A DNA stretch of 14,133 nucleotides from Pontiellaceae bacterium (GCA_029934215.1 JAOZMR010000050.1:1-14133); one strand, 5' to 3'. Counted from the stretch's first letter, positions 7,638-14,133 are shown. Numbers and translations: made by a program. Notes: generated by a model not told the origin, from the sequence alone.

Positions 7638-8717
7638 TTAACTCTCTTTGTGAAGCAATGCCCGGACTGCGGGCTTTAGATCGTGGAAGCTTGTATAGGA
7701 TGCTTTTCCGTGATGTTGCAAGCAACCCGCCACGATCCCGGGATGCAACCCCAGTTCAGACGCCACGGCTTGAACACGAACGGATGACGGACGTTTCGCA
7801 CCACAAAATGCTTTGATCACCTCTTTGCTCTTCAGGATGCGTTCGGCAAAGGCGTCGGCTTCCCGCGCCCGTTTGTCTGTGAGGTCTAGGTGATCCATGG
7901 AGTCGATGAAGCCTTTCCCCATGCTGTTTTCATGCAGGAGAATATGCCCCAGTTCGTGAGCCATGGTGAACCAGAAGTTGTCGTTCCGGTCGTGGCGAGC
8001 GGTGTAGACGATTACCGGACGTCCACCGTCAAAGAAGGATGCGCCGTCCACATAGGTTTGCTGAAAGTGATCTAAGTGAAGGAACACCACGCCGCACCGC
8101 GCTAGCTCAGCAACGAAGGTCTCTATGCCGTCTGGCTCAACCGTGTAATCCGTTAAAGCCTCCGCCAGTTGTTGCAGACGTTCCTTTTTATATTTTGCTT
8201 TGGGTCTGTGCCCAACGAGTGAGTTTCTGGCCAGTTGAAGCCAGCTCAATGCATAGTAGGGGTTGAAGTTTCGGTACGCTTCCGATTTGCGGAAACAAAC
8301 CTGCGCGTCCTGTTCGAGAAAACCGAAATCTAGTTCAGCAATGCTCCAGAACTGTTTTACAGCGGCGACTAGCCCTTCGGTTTGGCGGGGCAGGTCGATG
8401 GCTCTTCGCAGCTCCCGCACGGGCATGTAGCGATAGATGAGCGCTTTGGCTTCGGTCTCCTGAACCTTGGCACTCTCCTGCAACCGCTGACGGTAATTGG
8501 CATCCAGATTCAACCAAAACTGCGTAGACTGTTTGAACACCTTTGATAGCTGGAAGGCGGTCTCATACGTCACCGGAACTTTGTTTGTGATCAGTTGGCT
8601 GATGTGCTTTTCCGTGCGCCCCATGATTTCTGCCAAATCTTTTTGTTCCCACCCGTAATGCTCCAGCTCTTCACGGATGGTGTCGCCCTGCCCTAGATTG
8701 ATAAATGGTTTGTACAT
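7638..8717 (-). CDS. XRE-type HTH protein fused to ImmA/IrrE-type zinc metallopeptidase
   Basis: This is a two-part regulator, 359 residues from the ATG at 8717. Residues about 10-80 form a HigA-like helix-turn-helix (WEQKDLAEIMGRTEKHISQL at 23-42, then TAFQLSKVFKQSTQFWLNLD). The C-terminal half is an ImmA/IrrE-type peptidase with the zinc motif HELGH at 254-258 and a likely third ligand Glu286 in READAFAERIL. Members of this class act as repressors or cleave a repressor when induced. The ATG has AAGGA about seven bases upstream; the frame opens earlier at a TTG (8744). The gene begins 51 bases after the SNF2 stop, with no HigB-like toxin gene beside it. It probably controls the defence block rather than a toxin-antitoxin pair; this is inferred from context. 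Confidence 0.88.
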   Translation of the reverse strand: MYKPFINLGQGDTIREELEHYGWEQKDLAEIMGRTEKHISQLITNKVPVTYETAFQLSKVFKQSTQFWLNLDANYRQRLQESAKVQETEAKALIYRYMPVRELRRAIDLPRQTEGLVAAVKQFWSIAELDFGFLEQDAQVCFRKSEAYRNFNPYYALSWLQLARNSLVGHRPKAKYKKERLQQLAEALTDYTVEPDGIETFVAELARCGVVFLHLDHFQQTYVDGASFFDGGRPVIVYTARHDRNDNFWFTMAHELGHILLHENSMGKGFIDSMDHLDLTDKRAREADAFAERILKSKEVIKAFCGAKRPSSVRVQAVASELGLHPGIVAGCLQHHGKASYTSFHDLKPAVRALLHKES

Positions 8718-8768
8718 TGCTTTTCCTTTTAGCAGTTTCGCCAATTAACCTTCAAGGCAAATCGTCGC

Positions 8769-11615
8769 CTACGTTACTTTCCAGCTAATCCGCATCAGTT
8801 CTTTCGAGAAGGTTTGTTGCTCCAGTTTCGCTTCGACGGTTTCGAGCAGGGTTTCTTTTTTCTGATCCACTTCGTCCTGCGACTGAAAGAGGTTCCTCCG
8901 CATTTCGTTGCGCATCCCTTCCAGCTTTTTTGCCTGACGCTGAAGCAGCACCTTTTTCTCCAACGCCCCCGCTTTGCGGGCATCTGCTTTTTTGATTTTG
9001 ATGTCTAGGTCGAGCTGTTTGAGTTTGATCTCCATGCTCTTCTTTACATCCTCCGCCCACTTGTCGAGCTTCTCCATTTCCTCATCAAAGAACACGGCGT
9101 TTCGCGCTGAAATCTCTGCCAGCGTTTCGCGCTGAAGATTCTTAATTATTTTTTCTGTTTTCGTGTTTCCGGCGTACTCCGTGGAGATCGATCCCGGCAG
9201 GTCAAAGAGTCGCTTGCACTGTTCCTGATCCAGCTCCTCGCCATCCGTGGTTAACGCCCCAAACAGAATCGTCTCTTCGGCTTCCAGTGCGCTGACGGAA
9301 AAGAACTGCGCGGTCAATGTTCCGCTCTTGCCTATCAATGGCTTTAGGATGCTGATGTTCCGTCCGCCTCCGGTGTAGTCGAAGGTGATCTCGACGGGTT
9401 CCAGCTTCCTTGCCTTGGCTTCCTCAACCAACCTTTGCGATAGCGGATGATTCAGACGGAAGTGATGCGTACCATTGACGATTTTTGATTTTCGATTGAC
9501 GGTTGATTTGAGTGAAAAGCGTTCTCCGCCGTAGGAAAAAAGAAGGTTCTCGTCATCAAACTCGGCCTCTCCATCAAGCTGGTGACGCGTGAGTCGCCAA
9601 AGAAGTGCTTCGTAGCGGTTGAGTGCTTCACGGCTTTCCGCCTCGTACACTCTTAGCTTTTCGCCGACTTCTGTGTCGAAGTGTTCGAGCAGTTTCTGGC
9701 GTGTCTTTTTGAGGGTTTCATCAATCGCTCCGCCCATCTCCTCTTGAAGCGAATCAAATGCGGTCTTGATCTGTTCCGGCGTGCGACAGGATTGATAGAT
9801 CTCTACGATCCGCTGTTCAAAGTCTACGCCTGACTCAATCGCACCGAGGACTTCATCGGAGGCTCCAAAGACGCCTTTGAACAGATGGAACTTTTCGGAG
9901 AGCAGTTCTAGAACTCGCTGATCTGCCGCGTTCTTTCGGTTTAGAAAGTTGACCACAACCACGTCATGCTTTTGTCCGTAGCGGTGACAACGCCCGATCC
10001 GCTGTTCAATGCGCTGGGGGTTCCACGGAAGGTCGTAGTTGACGACCAGTGAGCAGAACTGAAGGTTAATGCCTTCCGCAGCCGCCTCGGTGGCAATCAT
10101 GATTTGGGCATGGTCTCGAAAGTGCTCCACCAGTGCGGCGCGAGTGTCAGCGGTTCGAGATCCAGAGAACTTATCGGTTCCTTCGTTTTTCGCTTTCCAG
10201 TCCGCATAAATCTGTTTGGCAATCGGATCGCTATTACTTCCGTTGAACAAAACAATCTTATCTTGATAGCCGTTTTCAGAGAGCCGATTCAAAACATAGT
10301 TCTGCGTCCGGCGCGATTCGGTGAAGATGACAGCCTTCTCTGATCCCCCATGCTCCCGATCCATCGCAAAGCCGGTTTCCAATGCTTGGAGAAGAGCATC
10401 CCCTTTGGCGTTCTGCGTAATCTGCATCGCCAGTTCGTAAAAGGTTCGTAGATCTGCAATCTCCAACTGGATAGAACGCTTCTCCTCGTCTGTCAGTCTC
10501 AAGGGAAGCTCTTCCTCCTCATCGACACCCAACTCTTCCCGAAGCTCATCCAGCTGTTCCACATCTTCCGCAAATAGTTCTTCTGCCTTGCTTAACTTTG
10601 CGTCCTCTTTCAGGCGTCGCTCCAGCTTGTTGGCTAACGAGTTGAGTGCTCCGGCAATCGCAAACGTTGAAGAGGCCAGAAGCTTTCGCAGAATCAGCGT
10701 CATTAAAGAACGCTGACTGGCAGGCAGGGCCATTAAATTCGGACGGCACAAATAGTCCGAAACCATTTCATACAATGTCTCTTCGTCCGGGGTCGGAATA
10801 AAATCCTGAGTATGCGTTCGGCGTTGGGTGTAGTTAATATACTCCCTCACCTGCCGCCGAAGCGTTCGTTTGCAAACAAGGTTCAGCCGCTCCTTGAGAT
10901 CGGTAAATTCATCTACGCCCGTCAAGCGAGAGAACTGCGCCTTATAGCTTTTCAGATCACCAAAGACATGCTCATCAATAAAGCTAACCAGTCCAAAAAG
11001 TTCCAATAAAGAATTCTGCAAAGGTGTCGCTGTCAGCAGTAGCGTGGGCGCATCCGCCAAAGCCCACTTAAGCTCGCGAGCAATCTTATTGCCCGCCTTG
11101 TAAACATTTCGTAATCGGTGAGCCTCGTCGATCACTACCAAATCCCATCCGATTGCTTTCACAAACTCGGCCTTGTTGCGGGCAAACTGATAGGAGCAGA
11201 TCACGATTTCATCACAATCAAACGGGTTTGCAGCCCCCGCCTTAACAGCCTTGTTAAAAATCGGCCCCTCCATAATTCGCGACGGAAGATAGAACTTCTC
11301 TTGAAGCTCCTGAACCCATTGTTTCCGAAGGCTGGAAGGAAGAATCAGCAAGATCTTTCGCTTCCGCTCCGCCCATTTCTGAGCCAGAACAATTCCCGCC
11401 TCAATCGTCTTCCCCAAGCCAACCTCATCGGCAAGCAACGCGCCTTTGGAGAGAGGGGAGCGAAAAGCAAACAGTGCGGCATCCACCTGATGCGGATTCA
11501 AATCAACCTGCGAATCCATCAGCGTTGAAGCAATACGCTCCACACTGTCTGACGGACACCTTCGCGTCAGCTCATAAGCAAAATATTTAGCATGATAATC
11601 TGTAAGCACTTTCAT
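8769..11615 (-). CDS. SNF2-family (HepA/RapA-like) helicase-ATPase
   Basis: This is a DNA-translocating ATPase of superfamily 2. In the 948 residues, motif I is DEVGLGKT at 63-70, motif II DEAH at 163-166, motif III TATPLQN at 195-201, and motif VI QRIEQRIGRCHRYGQ at 534-548. The C-terminal 120 residues are rich in Lys and Glu and probably coiled coil. No nuclease motif is visible, so cleavage would fall to partners. Proteins of this shape occur in defence islands, for example DrmD in class 1 DISARM. Residues 704-715 (STVNRKSKIVNG) are encoded by repeat-like DNA. The ATG at 11615 has only a weak, distant GGAG upstream. It is the first large gene of the block, preceded by spaced GACAAAA boxes and followed by the HTH-peptidase gene. 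Confidence 0.92.
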   Translation of the reverse strand: MKVLTDYHAKYFAYELTRRCPSDSVERIASTLMDSQVDLNPHQVDAALFAFRSPLSKGALLADEVGLGKTIEAGIVLAQKWAERKRKILLILPSSLRKQWVQELQEKFYLPSRIMEGPIFNKAVKAGAANPFDCDEIVICSYQFARNKAEFVKAIGWDLVVIDEAHRLRNVYKAGNKIARELKWALADAPTLLLTATPLQNSLLELFGLVSFIDEHVFGDLKSYKAQFSRLTGVDEFTDLKERLNLVCKRTLRRQVREYINYTQRRTHTQDFIPTPDEETLYEMVSDYLCRPNLMALPASQRSLMTLILRKLLASSTFAIAGALNSLANKLERRLKEDAKLSKAEELFAEDVEQLDELREELGVDEEEELPLRLTDEEKRSIQLEIADLRTFYELAMQITQNAKGDALLQALETGFAMDREHGGSEKAVIFTESRRTQNYVLNRLSENGYQDKIVLFNGSNSDPIAKQIYADWKAKNEGTDKFSGSRTADTRAALVEHFRDHAQIMIATEAAAEGINLQFCSLVVNYDLPWNPQRIEQRIGRCHRYGQKHDVVVVNFLNRKNAADQRVLELLSEKFHLFKGVFGASDEVLGAIESGVDFEQRIVEIYQSCRTPEQIKTAFDSLQEEMGGAIDETLKKTRQKLLEHFDTEVGEKLRVYEAESREALNRYEALLWRLTRHQLDGEAEFDDENLLFSYGGERFSLKSTVNRKSKIVNGTHHFRLNHPLSQRLVEEAKARKLEPVEITFDYTGGGRNISILKPLIGKSGTLTAQFFSVSALEAEETILFGALTTDGEELDQEQCKRLFDLPGSISTEYAGNTKTEKIIKNLQRETLAEISARNAVFFDEEMEKLDKWAEDVKKSMEIKLKQLDLDIKIKKADARKAGALEKKVLLQRQAKKLEGMRNEMRRNLFQSQDEVDQKKETLLETVEAKLEQQTFSKELMRISWKVT
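9472..9509. repeat. Repeat-like tract read in frame inside the SNF2 gene
   Basis: ATTGACG occurs at 9474-9480 and 9495-9501, separated by an AT-rich GATTTTTGATTTTC stretch and followed by GTTGATT. The tract has the low-complexity form of dispersed intergenic repeats (on the minus strand, TCAATCGAAAATCAAAAATC). It keeps the reading frame open and adds about twelve residues in the C-terminal part of the helicase. Confidence 0.5.
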
Positions 11616-11718
11616 CTCTGTTACAACGCTCCAAACCTTGAAATGTTTCTACACCTTTTCCCCTGCCCCTTGAAAGGTTCCTTTGAAATCTCACATCTAA
11701 AAAACAAAACACCCTTAT

Positions 11719-11771
11719 GACAAAAGGGACAAAACAGACAAAACCACTCCGCATGTTTTGGAGCTTTTGTC
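11719..11771. promoter_or_regulatory. Three GACAAAA boxes at exact 9-base period, plus inverted copy, upstream of the SNF2 gene
   Basis: GACAAAA starts at 11719, 11728 and 11737, an exact 9-base spacing, and its reverse complement TTTTGTC lies at 11765-11771; a near copy, TTTTGGAC, follows at 11774-11781. CTCC and GGAG flank the inner pair, so a stem can also form. The boxes fall in the 233-base gap upstream of the SNF2 start. They look like an operator, with the HTH-peptidase protein of the block as an obvious candidate binder, though nothing shows binding. A possible promoter (TTGTCA, 17 bases, TTAGAT on the minus strand) overlaps them but is weak. The rest of the gap has no gene I can support. 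Confidence 0.5.
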
Positions 11772-11848
11772 ACTTTTGGACACACTCCATACTTTTATTC
11801 TACGACCCGAATACGAAGAGAAGAGCGTCCGCCTGTCGCTTTCTTTTC

Positions 11849-12280
11849 TCAAGCAAATGTCTCGGGATATTTCGCACAAAGCTCCTCTAAGCGATCATCC
11901 GTGAATGCCTTCTTGCCTTTCTTCACGTCTCGAACAGTCGCCCAGCCATCGTCTTTCTTTTTCTCGTTTATGATGCGCTTCAGCTCTTTTTTATCTGCCT
12001 CGAACGTCACCATCTCACGCCCCGCAAGAATCATAAGCATTTGCCCTAAGCACCAATGAGATATCTCAACAGCATCTTCTGCGATTTTCTTCGTTATGGT
12101 TTTGCTTCCCGCCGCCGTCGCAAGAACTCCAGAGATCCGGATCGCCTGGTCACGACATCGTCCTATTTCATGTTGAAACTCCTTATACTCATTGTTTTGC
12201 AAAGGAACTATTTCGTTGTTCAAGTAAGCCGCTTCGCGGCAGTTGCTTACTTCTGTTTTTTCCTTTTTCTGTAAACTCAT
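11849..12280 (-). CDS. Probable C-terminal fragment of a DUF3987/YfjI-like primase-helicase
   Basis: This 143-residue frame (from the ATG at 12280) is helical and soluble. Residues from about 35 on (EIGRCRDQAIRISGVL, then AEDAVEISHWCLGQMLMIL, and a closing TVRDVKKGKKAF...DRLEELCAKYP) resemble, from memory, the helical end of DUF3987 proteins of phages, satellites and integrative elements. Those are several hundred residues long, so the ATPase part is absent. The first 30 residues are partly encoded by a palindrome (12222-12252), and no good ribosome site precedes the ATG; the frame also opens at a TTG at 12328. It is most likely the remains of a replication gene of the element whose integrase fragment lies nearby. 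The assignment is moderate to weak. Confidence 0.5.
   Translation of the reverse strand: MSLQKKEKTEVSNCREAAYLNNEIVPLQNNEYKEFQHEIGRCRDQAIRISGVLATAAGSKTITKKIAEDAVEISHWCLGQMLMILAGREMVTFEADKKELKRIINEKKKDDGWATVRDVKKGKKAFTDDRLEELCAKYPETFA
12222..12252. repeat. Palindromic element inside the start of the DUF3987-like frame
   Basis: A GC-rich core GCCGC-TTC-GCGGC (12228-12240) is flanked by AAGTAAGC (12222-12229) and its exact reverse complement GCTTACTT (12245-12252), with a four-base AGTT offset. It looks like a REP-type palindrome read through as codons for SNCREAAYL. Confidence 0.5.
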
Positions 12281-12320
12281 TTCTGAAGCGAGGGTGCAGT
12301 GAACACCCTCATAACAGAAA
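12280..12320. repeat. Strong two-stem hairpin upstream of the DUF3987-like frame
   Basis: The inner stem GAGGGTG (12290-12296) pairs perfectly with CACCCTC (12304-12310) around a 7-base loop. The outer stem TTTCTG (12280-12285) pairs with CAGAAA (12315-12320), separated by symmetrical 4-base internal loops. The flanking words recur at 13156-13180 without the inner stem. It lies between the minus-strand frame and the plus-strand recombinase relic and could mark an element end, a leader hairpin, or a dispersed repeat. Confidence 0.55.
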
Positions 12321-12353
12321 GGAATCAAAATAAAATCAAACCTCCTACAAAAG

Positions 12354-12742
12354 ATGTTAGAGGATCTGCAACGGCTTGGCTATGCAGAACGAACTCAAAC
12401 ATCGTATGTACGATCCGTACGCCAGTTGGGGAGTTATTGGCATTTCCCTGCAGAGGAGATTGCAGAGCTGCAGGTGCGAGATTATTTTCTCTACTGCAAA
12501 AATGATTACGGCTGGAGCGCGGCGACGATGCGCATCTCCTATAGCGGGATTAAGTTTTTCTACACGACGACATTCCCGCAGAATTGGAACACACTTCATT
12601 TGCTGAAAATAAAACGACCTGCCACCATGCCGACGGTGCTTGGTATCGATGAAGTACGTTTGTCGGAGGCACTGAATTTGGAAGTGAGCGATATCGATCG
12701 TGAGCGAATGACTCTTCGTGTGCGCAATGGAAAAGCTCACAT
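12354..12742 (+). pseudogene. Tyrosine recombinase relic of an IS91-type element, internally deleted
   Basis: The N-terminal 90 residues match the core-binding domain of the recombinase carried by IS91-type elements (MLEDLQRLGYAERTQTSYVR, then GIKFFYTTTFPQNW). After DEVR (near 12654) the frame jumps to LSEALNLEVSDIDRERMTLR, which normally follows the catalytic arginine region; about 40 residues, including that arginine segment, are missing. Homology ends at RVRNGKA (about 12738), and the rest of the frame reads a neighbouring gene out of frame. The histidine, second arginine and tyrosine of the active site are absent, so it cannot recombine. The upstream text CTCCTACAAAAG offers no clear ribosome site. 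Confidence 0.8.
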
Positions 12743-12945
12743 GACGACCTGTTCGTCCATGCGAAACCGCTCTCGAAAATCTATCGAGCCAAACTCATCG
12801 AAACCTTCAAAGAAGCTGGTTTGGAGATTCCATATGGCGTCTGGAAAAAGGACTGGGTCATCGATGCACAGAACGTTGGAAATAGAAAGGATGCGCTGAA
12901 ATACCTTGCGCAATACGTCTTTCGCGTCGCCATCTTTAAAAAAAC
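12743..12945 (+). pseudogene. Fragment of IS91-type Y2 (HUH) transposase
   Basis: In the frame beginning DDLFVHAKPLSKIY (12743 on), continuing with WKKDWVIDAQNVGN and ALKYLAQYVFRVAI, the sequence closely follows the middle of IS91-type transposases. These cut and join single-stranded DNA with two tyrosines. Only about 65 residues remain; the N-terminal zinc-binding part and the C-terminal catalytic part with the paired tyrosines are missing. The fragment is fused directly behind the recombinase relic, one frame over. After about 12945 similarity stops, although the frame stays open to a TAG at 13064. Confidence 0.8.
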
Positions 12946-12986
12946 CGGAGCTCTATCGCCCCAGAGAGACTTCTTTATTTTTATCT

Positions 12987-13124
12987 TCAGAGCTTCGCCT
13001 CCTCTGGAGAGAACAATGAAAACCTGGATTCTTCAGGAAAGACTAATGGATGCACACCGCCCTTAGGAATCTTGATCAAAAACTCACCATCCCTTGCGGT
13101 GCTTGACGACGTATCCTTGTTCAT
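12987..13124 (-). CDS. Small 45-codon gene candidate with strong ribosome site
   Basis: The ATG at 13124 is preceded by GAGGA with a five-base TTTTT spacer, the best ribosome site at this end of the window. The product (MNKDTSSSTARDGEFLIKIP at the start) has 45 residues, no membrane segment and no motif I know. It follows the integrase fragment by 88 bases on the same strand and overlaps, in antisense, only the unrecognisable tail of the transposase frame. The C-terminal end (FSPEEAKL) may be a new end created by the IS91-type insertion, so it could be the start of a larger broken gene. The gap upstream of it holds the repeated words described separately. Confidence 0.4.
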   Translation of the reverse strand: MNKDTSSSTARDGEFLIKIPKGGVHPLVFPEESRFSLFSPEEAKL

Positions 13125-13143
13125 AAAAATCCTCATTCTCTTG

Positions 13144-13199
13144 TGATGCTCTCGCCTGAAGCGAACACCCTAGCAGAAAGCCTTATGATGTCTCGCCTG
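13144..13199. repeat. Direct repeat pair and copy of the upstream hairpin words
   Basis: TGATGCTCTCGCCTG (13144-13158) recurs as TGATGTCTCGCCTG (13186-13199), about 42 bases apart. Between them, CTGAAGCG, AACACCC and CAGAAAG appear in the same order as at 12283-12321, but without the inner stem found there. The block precedes the 45-codon gene candidate as the hairpin precedes the DUF3987-like frame. Confidence 0.55.
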
Positions 13200-13212
13200 T
13201 AATCTTGAGGAA

Positions 13213-14013
13213 CTACTTTTCCCACCCATACTCAAGCCTCTTCAGCTCCTCTAGAACCGCCTTCGGCTTCAACCGACCGCTGTAACTAGACACGCCTTCA
13301 ATGGCATGTCCTGTAATCTCCTGCGAGCATCGGTCGCTCATCTCAGCCTGATTCTGCGCCTGCTGAATAAAGGTGTGGCGGAGATCATGAGCATGCTTGT
13401 GTATGGACTCGTCAGGTAGCCACGTAATCTTCCGTTTTGCGAACCGTTGGGAGATCTTTCTTCGATACCCGCCGCTCTTCGAAAGCGTTAAGTCCGAAAA
13501 CAGCAACCCTTCGCTTTCTGCCTCTTTTCGAGACTTAACAAACGCTTTAAACCCAAGATCATCCAAGACATATTGATGCACCGGAACAACTCGAATGGAG
13601 CTTTTGTTTTTCAGCTTCTTTCCCTTTCCATCCAAATTCACATCCATAACCCAAACGCCATCTTCACTTTCATACACGTCTTTCAAGAATAAGCTGCAAG
13701 GTTCGTTCAGGTGAAAACCGTGGTAGAGGCAAAGAATCGGAATCCAGTAGCGGGCAGGCCGTTTGTCTACCTCTTGCTGAACAGTCTTGAGAGCCTCCCA
13801 CATCCCCTTCAACTCATCAGGGGCATAACTCTTGGGCTTCTTCTCTTCTGGGATCACAACAGGAATCTCAATTCCATGAGATGGGTTAACGGAGATAACA
13901 CCCAGCGAGTCCTTGGCGTAACGAAACACCATTTGAAGGCGCATCAGTGTGTTCTCACAGGTCTTAGGGGAGCGGAAATATTCGAAGCACCATTTTTTAA
14001 CCCAGAAAACCCT
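13213..14013 (-). pseudogene. Tyrosine integrase, N-terminally truncated, catalytic arginine replaced by histidine
   Basis: This is the C-terminal part of a phage-type tyrosine integrase. Counting from the first ATG (13944), the catalytic domain has HDLRHTF at 186-192 (His186, Arg189), TGH at 211-213, and the nucleophile Tyr221 in SSYSG. The first catalytic arginine, expected in G-x-R-x-x-E, is replaced: GFHLNE with His78, codon CAC at 13711-13713, one transition from CGC. Homology continues upstream of the ATG (WCFEYFRSPKTCENTL) to a TAA at 14014-14016 with no usable start, so the usual N-terminal 150-200 residues are missing. It ends near an inverted repeat. It is probably a dead relic of the integrated element that brought this region. 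Confidence 0.8.
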
Positions 14014-14040
14014 TTATAAGCAACAATTCAACTGCGGTTT

Positions 14041-14130
14041 TTTCGACAGAATGATGGTCGACAGAATCATTTCCAACGGCTGAATATAGAAAAACTCTTC
14101 ATGATTCTGTCGCCAATGATTCTGTCGAAA
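14041..14130. repeat. Inverted repeat with 31-base arms carrying four CGACAGAATCAT units
   Basis: CGACAGAATGAT (14044-14055) and CGACAGAATCAT (14059-14070) face two copies of the exact reverse complement ATGATTCTGTCG (14101-14112, 14116-14127). The 31-base arms (14041-14071 and 14100-14130) agree at 27 positions, with a 28-base loop. It lies right where the integrase coding sequence breaks off. It could be a dispersed palindromic repeat, a bidirectional terminator, or an old recombination site. Confidence 0.65.
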
Positions 14131-14133
14131 TAG

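Larger units (their letters stand above)
12354..12945 (+). mobile_element. Decayed IS91-type element (tyrosine recombinase plus Y2 transposase relic)
   Basis: Some IS91-type elements carry a tyrosine recombinase gene directly before the single-strand (HUH, Y2) transposase gene. Here both are present in that order as short pieces, in different frames, joined by a deletion. No intact element ends were identified. It lies in the opposite orientation to all neighbouring genes. Confidence 0.7.

Noticed and set aside
7522..7725. Minus-strand frame of 67 codons with Lys/Arg/Gly-rich product
   Set aside because: It translates the TTCCAA/TTGGAA palindromes and overlaps the end of the HTH-peptidase gene in another frame.
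8745..8768. HigB-type toxin gene next to the HigA-like protein
   Set aside because: Only a few dozen bases separate the SNF2 stop and the HTH-peptidase start, and the downstream gap is repeat DNA; no toxin frame fits.
195..11615. DISARM or BREX system
   Set aside because: An SNF2 protein and an adenine methylase are present, but there is no DUF1998 protein, DrmA-like helicase, PLD nuclease, PglZ, BrxC or BrxL in the window.
12280..12320. Integron attC site
   Set aside because: The hairpin is tempting beside a tyrosine recombinase, but core motifs of the GTTRRRY and RYYYAAC type are not found at the ends, and the recombinase is of IS91-type rather than IntI.
12357..12740. Minus-strand open frame of 127 codons
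   Set aside because: Antisense to a clearly recognisable recombinase relic; no motif of its own.
1..14133. tRNA or rRNA genes
   Set aside because: No cloverleaf with TTCRA-type arm or ribosomal RNA sequence was recognised by eye on either strand.

Overview
The window holds one long minus-strand gene block built around a type III restriction-modification (RM) system. A graveyard of mobile-element fragments lies at its upstream (right-hand) edge. The organism cannot be named from the sequence. Gaps between genes are packed with short dispersed and palindromic repeats (units like TTCCAAnnnTTGGAA, fragments of the 'CGCGAATCACGCGGATG' kind, and runs around TCGAATATCGAA). I associate this style with Kiritimatiellota, Verrucomicrobiota, Lentisphaerota and some deltaproteobacterial-type genomes. 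That is recollection, not a search result, and confidence is low. Base composition is close to half GC in most genes, with clear AT-rich islands.

In the order of transcription (right to left), the right edge (about 11.8-14.1 kb) carries an inverted repeat of 31-base arms, a tyrosine integrase with no N-terminus and a substituted catalytic arginine, a 45-codon frame with a good ribosome site, a plus-strand relic of an IS91-type element (tyrosine recombinase fused by deletion to a Y2 transposase fragment), and a 143-residue frame resembling the C-terminal end of DUF3987/YfjI-type primase-helicases.

The block then runs: SNF2-family helicase (948 aa); an XRE-type DNA-binding protein fused to an ImmA/IrrE-type zinc peptidase; an AT-rich 455-aa protein with a PD-(D/E)XK-like N-terminus; Mod adenine methyltransferase; a Fic-domain protein with an apparent inhibitory helix; and the Res helicase-nuclease. 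A 43-codon frame of unknown value follows at the left end.

Mod would set the recognition site and protect host DNA. Res, with its helicase motor and C-terminal nuclease, would cut unmodified DNA. The SNF2 motor and the extra nuclease-like protein go beyond the mod-res pair of textbook type III systems. They recall the pairing of an SNF2 protein with an adenine methylase in class 1 DISARM, but no DrmA, DrmB or DrmC is present. The HTH-peptidase protein and three 9-base-spaced GACAAAA boxes upstream of the helicase suggest regulated expression. The Mod specificity region and the nuclease-like gene are both AT-rich with sharp borders, so the block looks modular, with exchanged parts.
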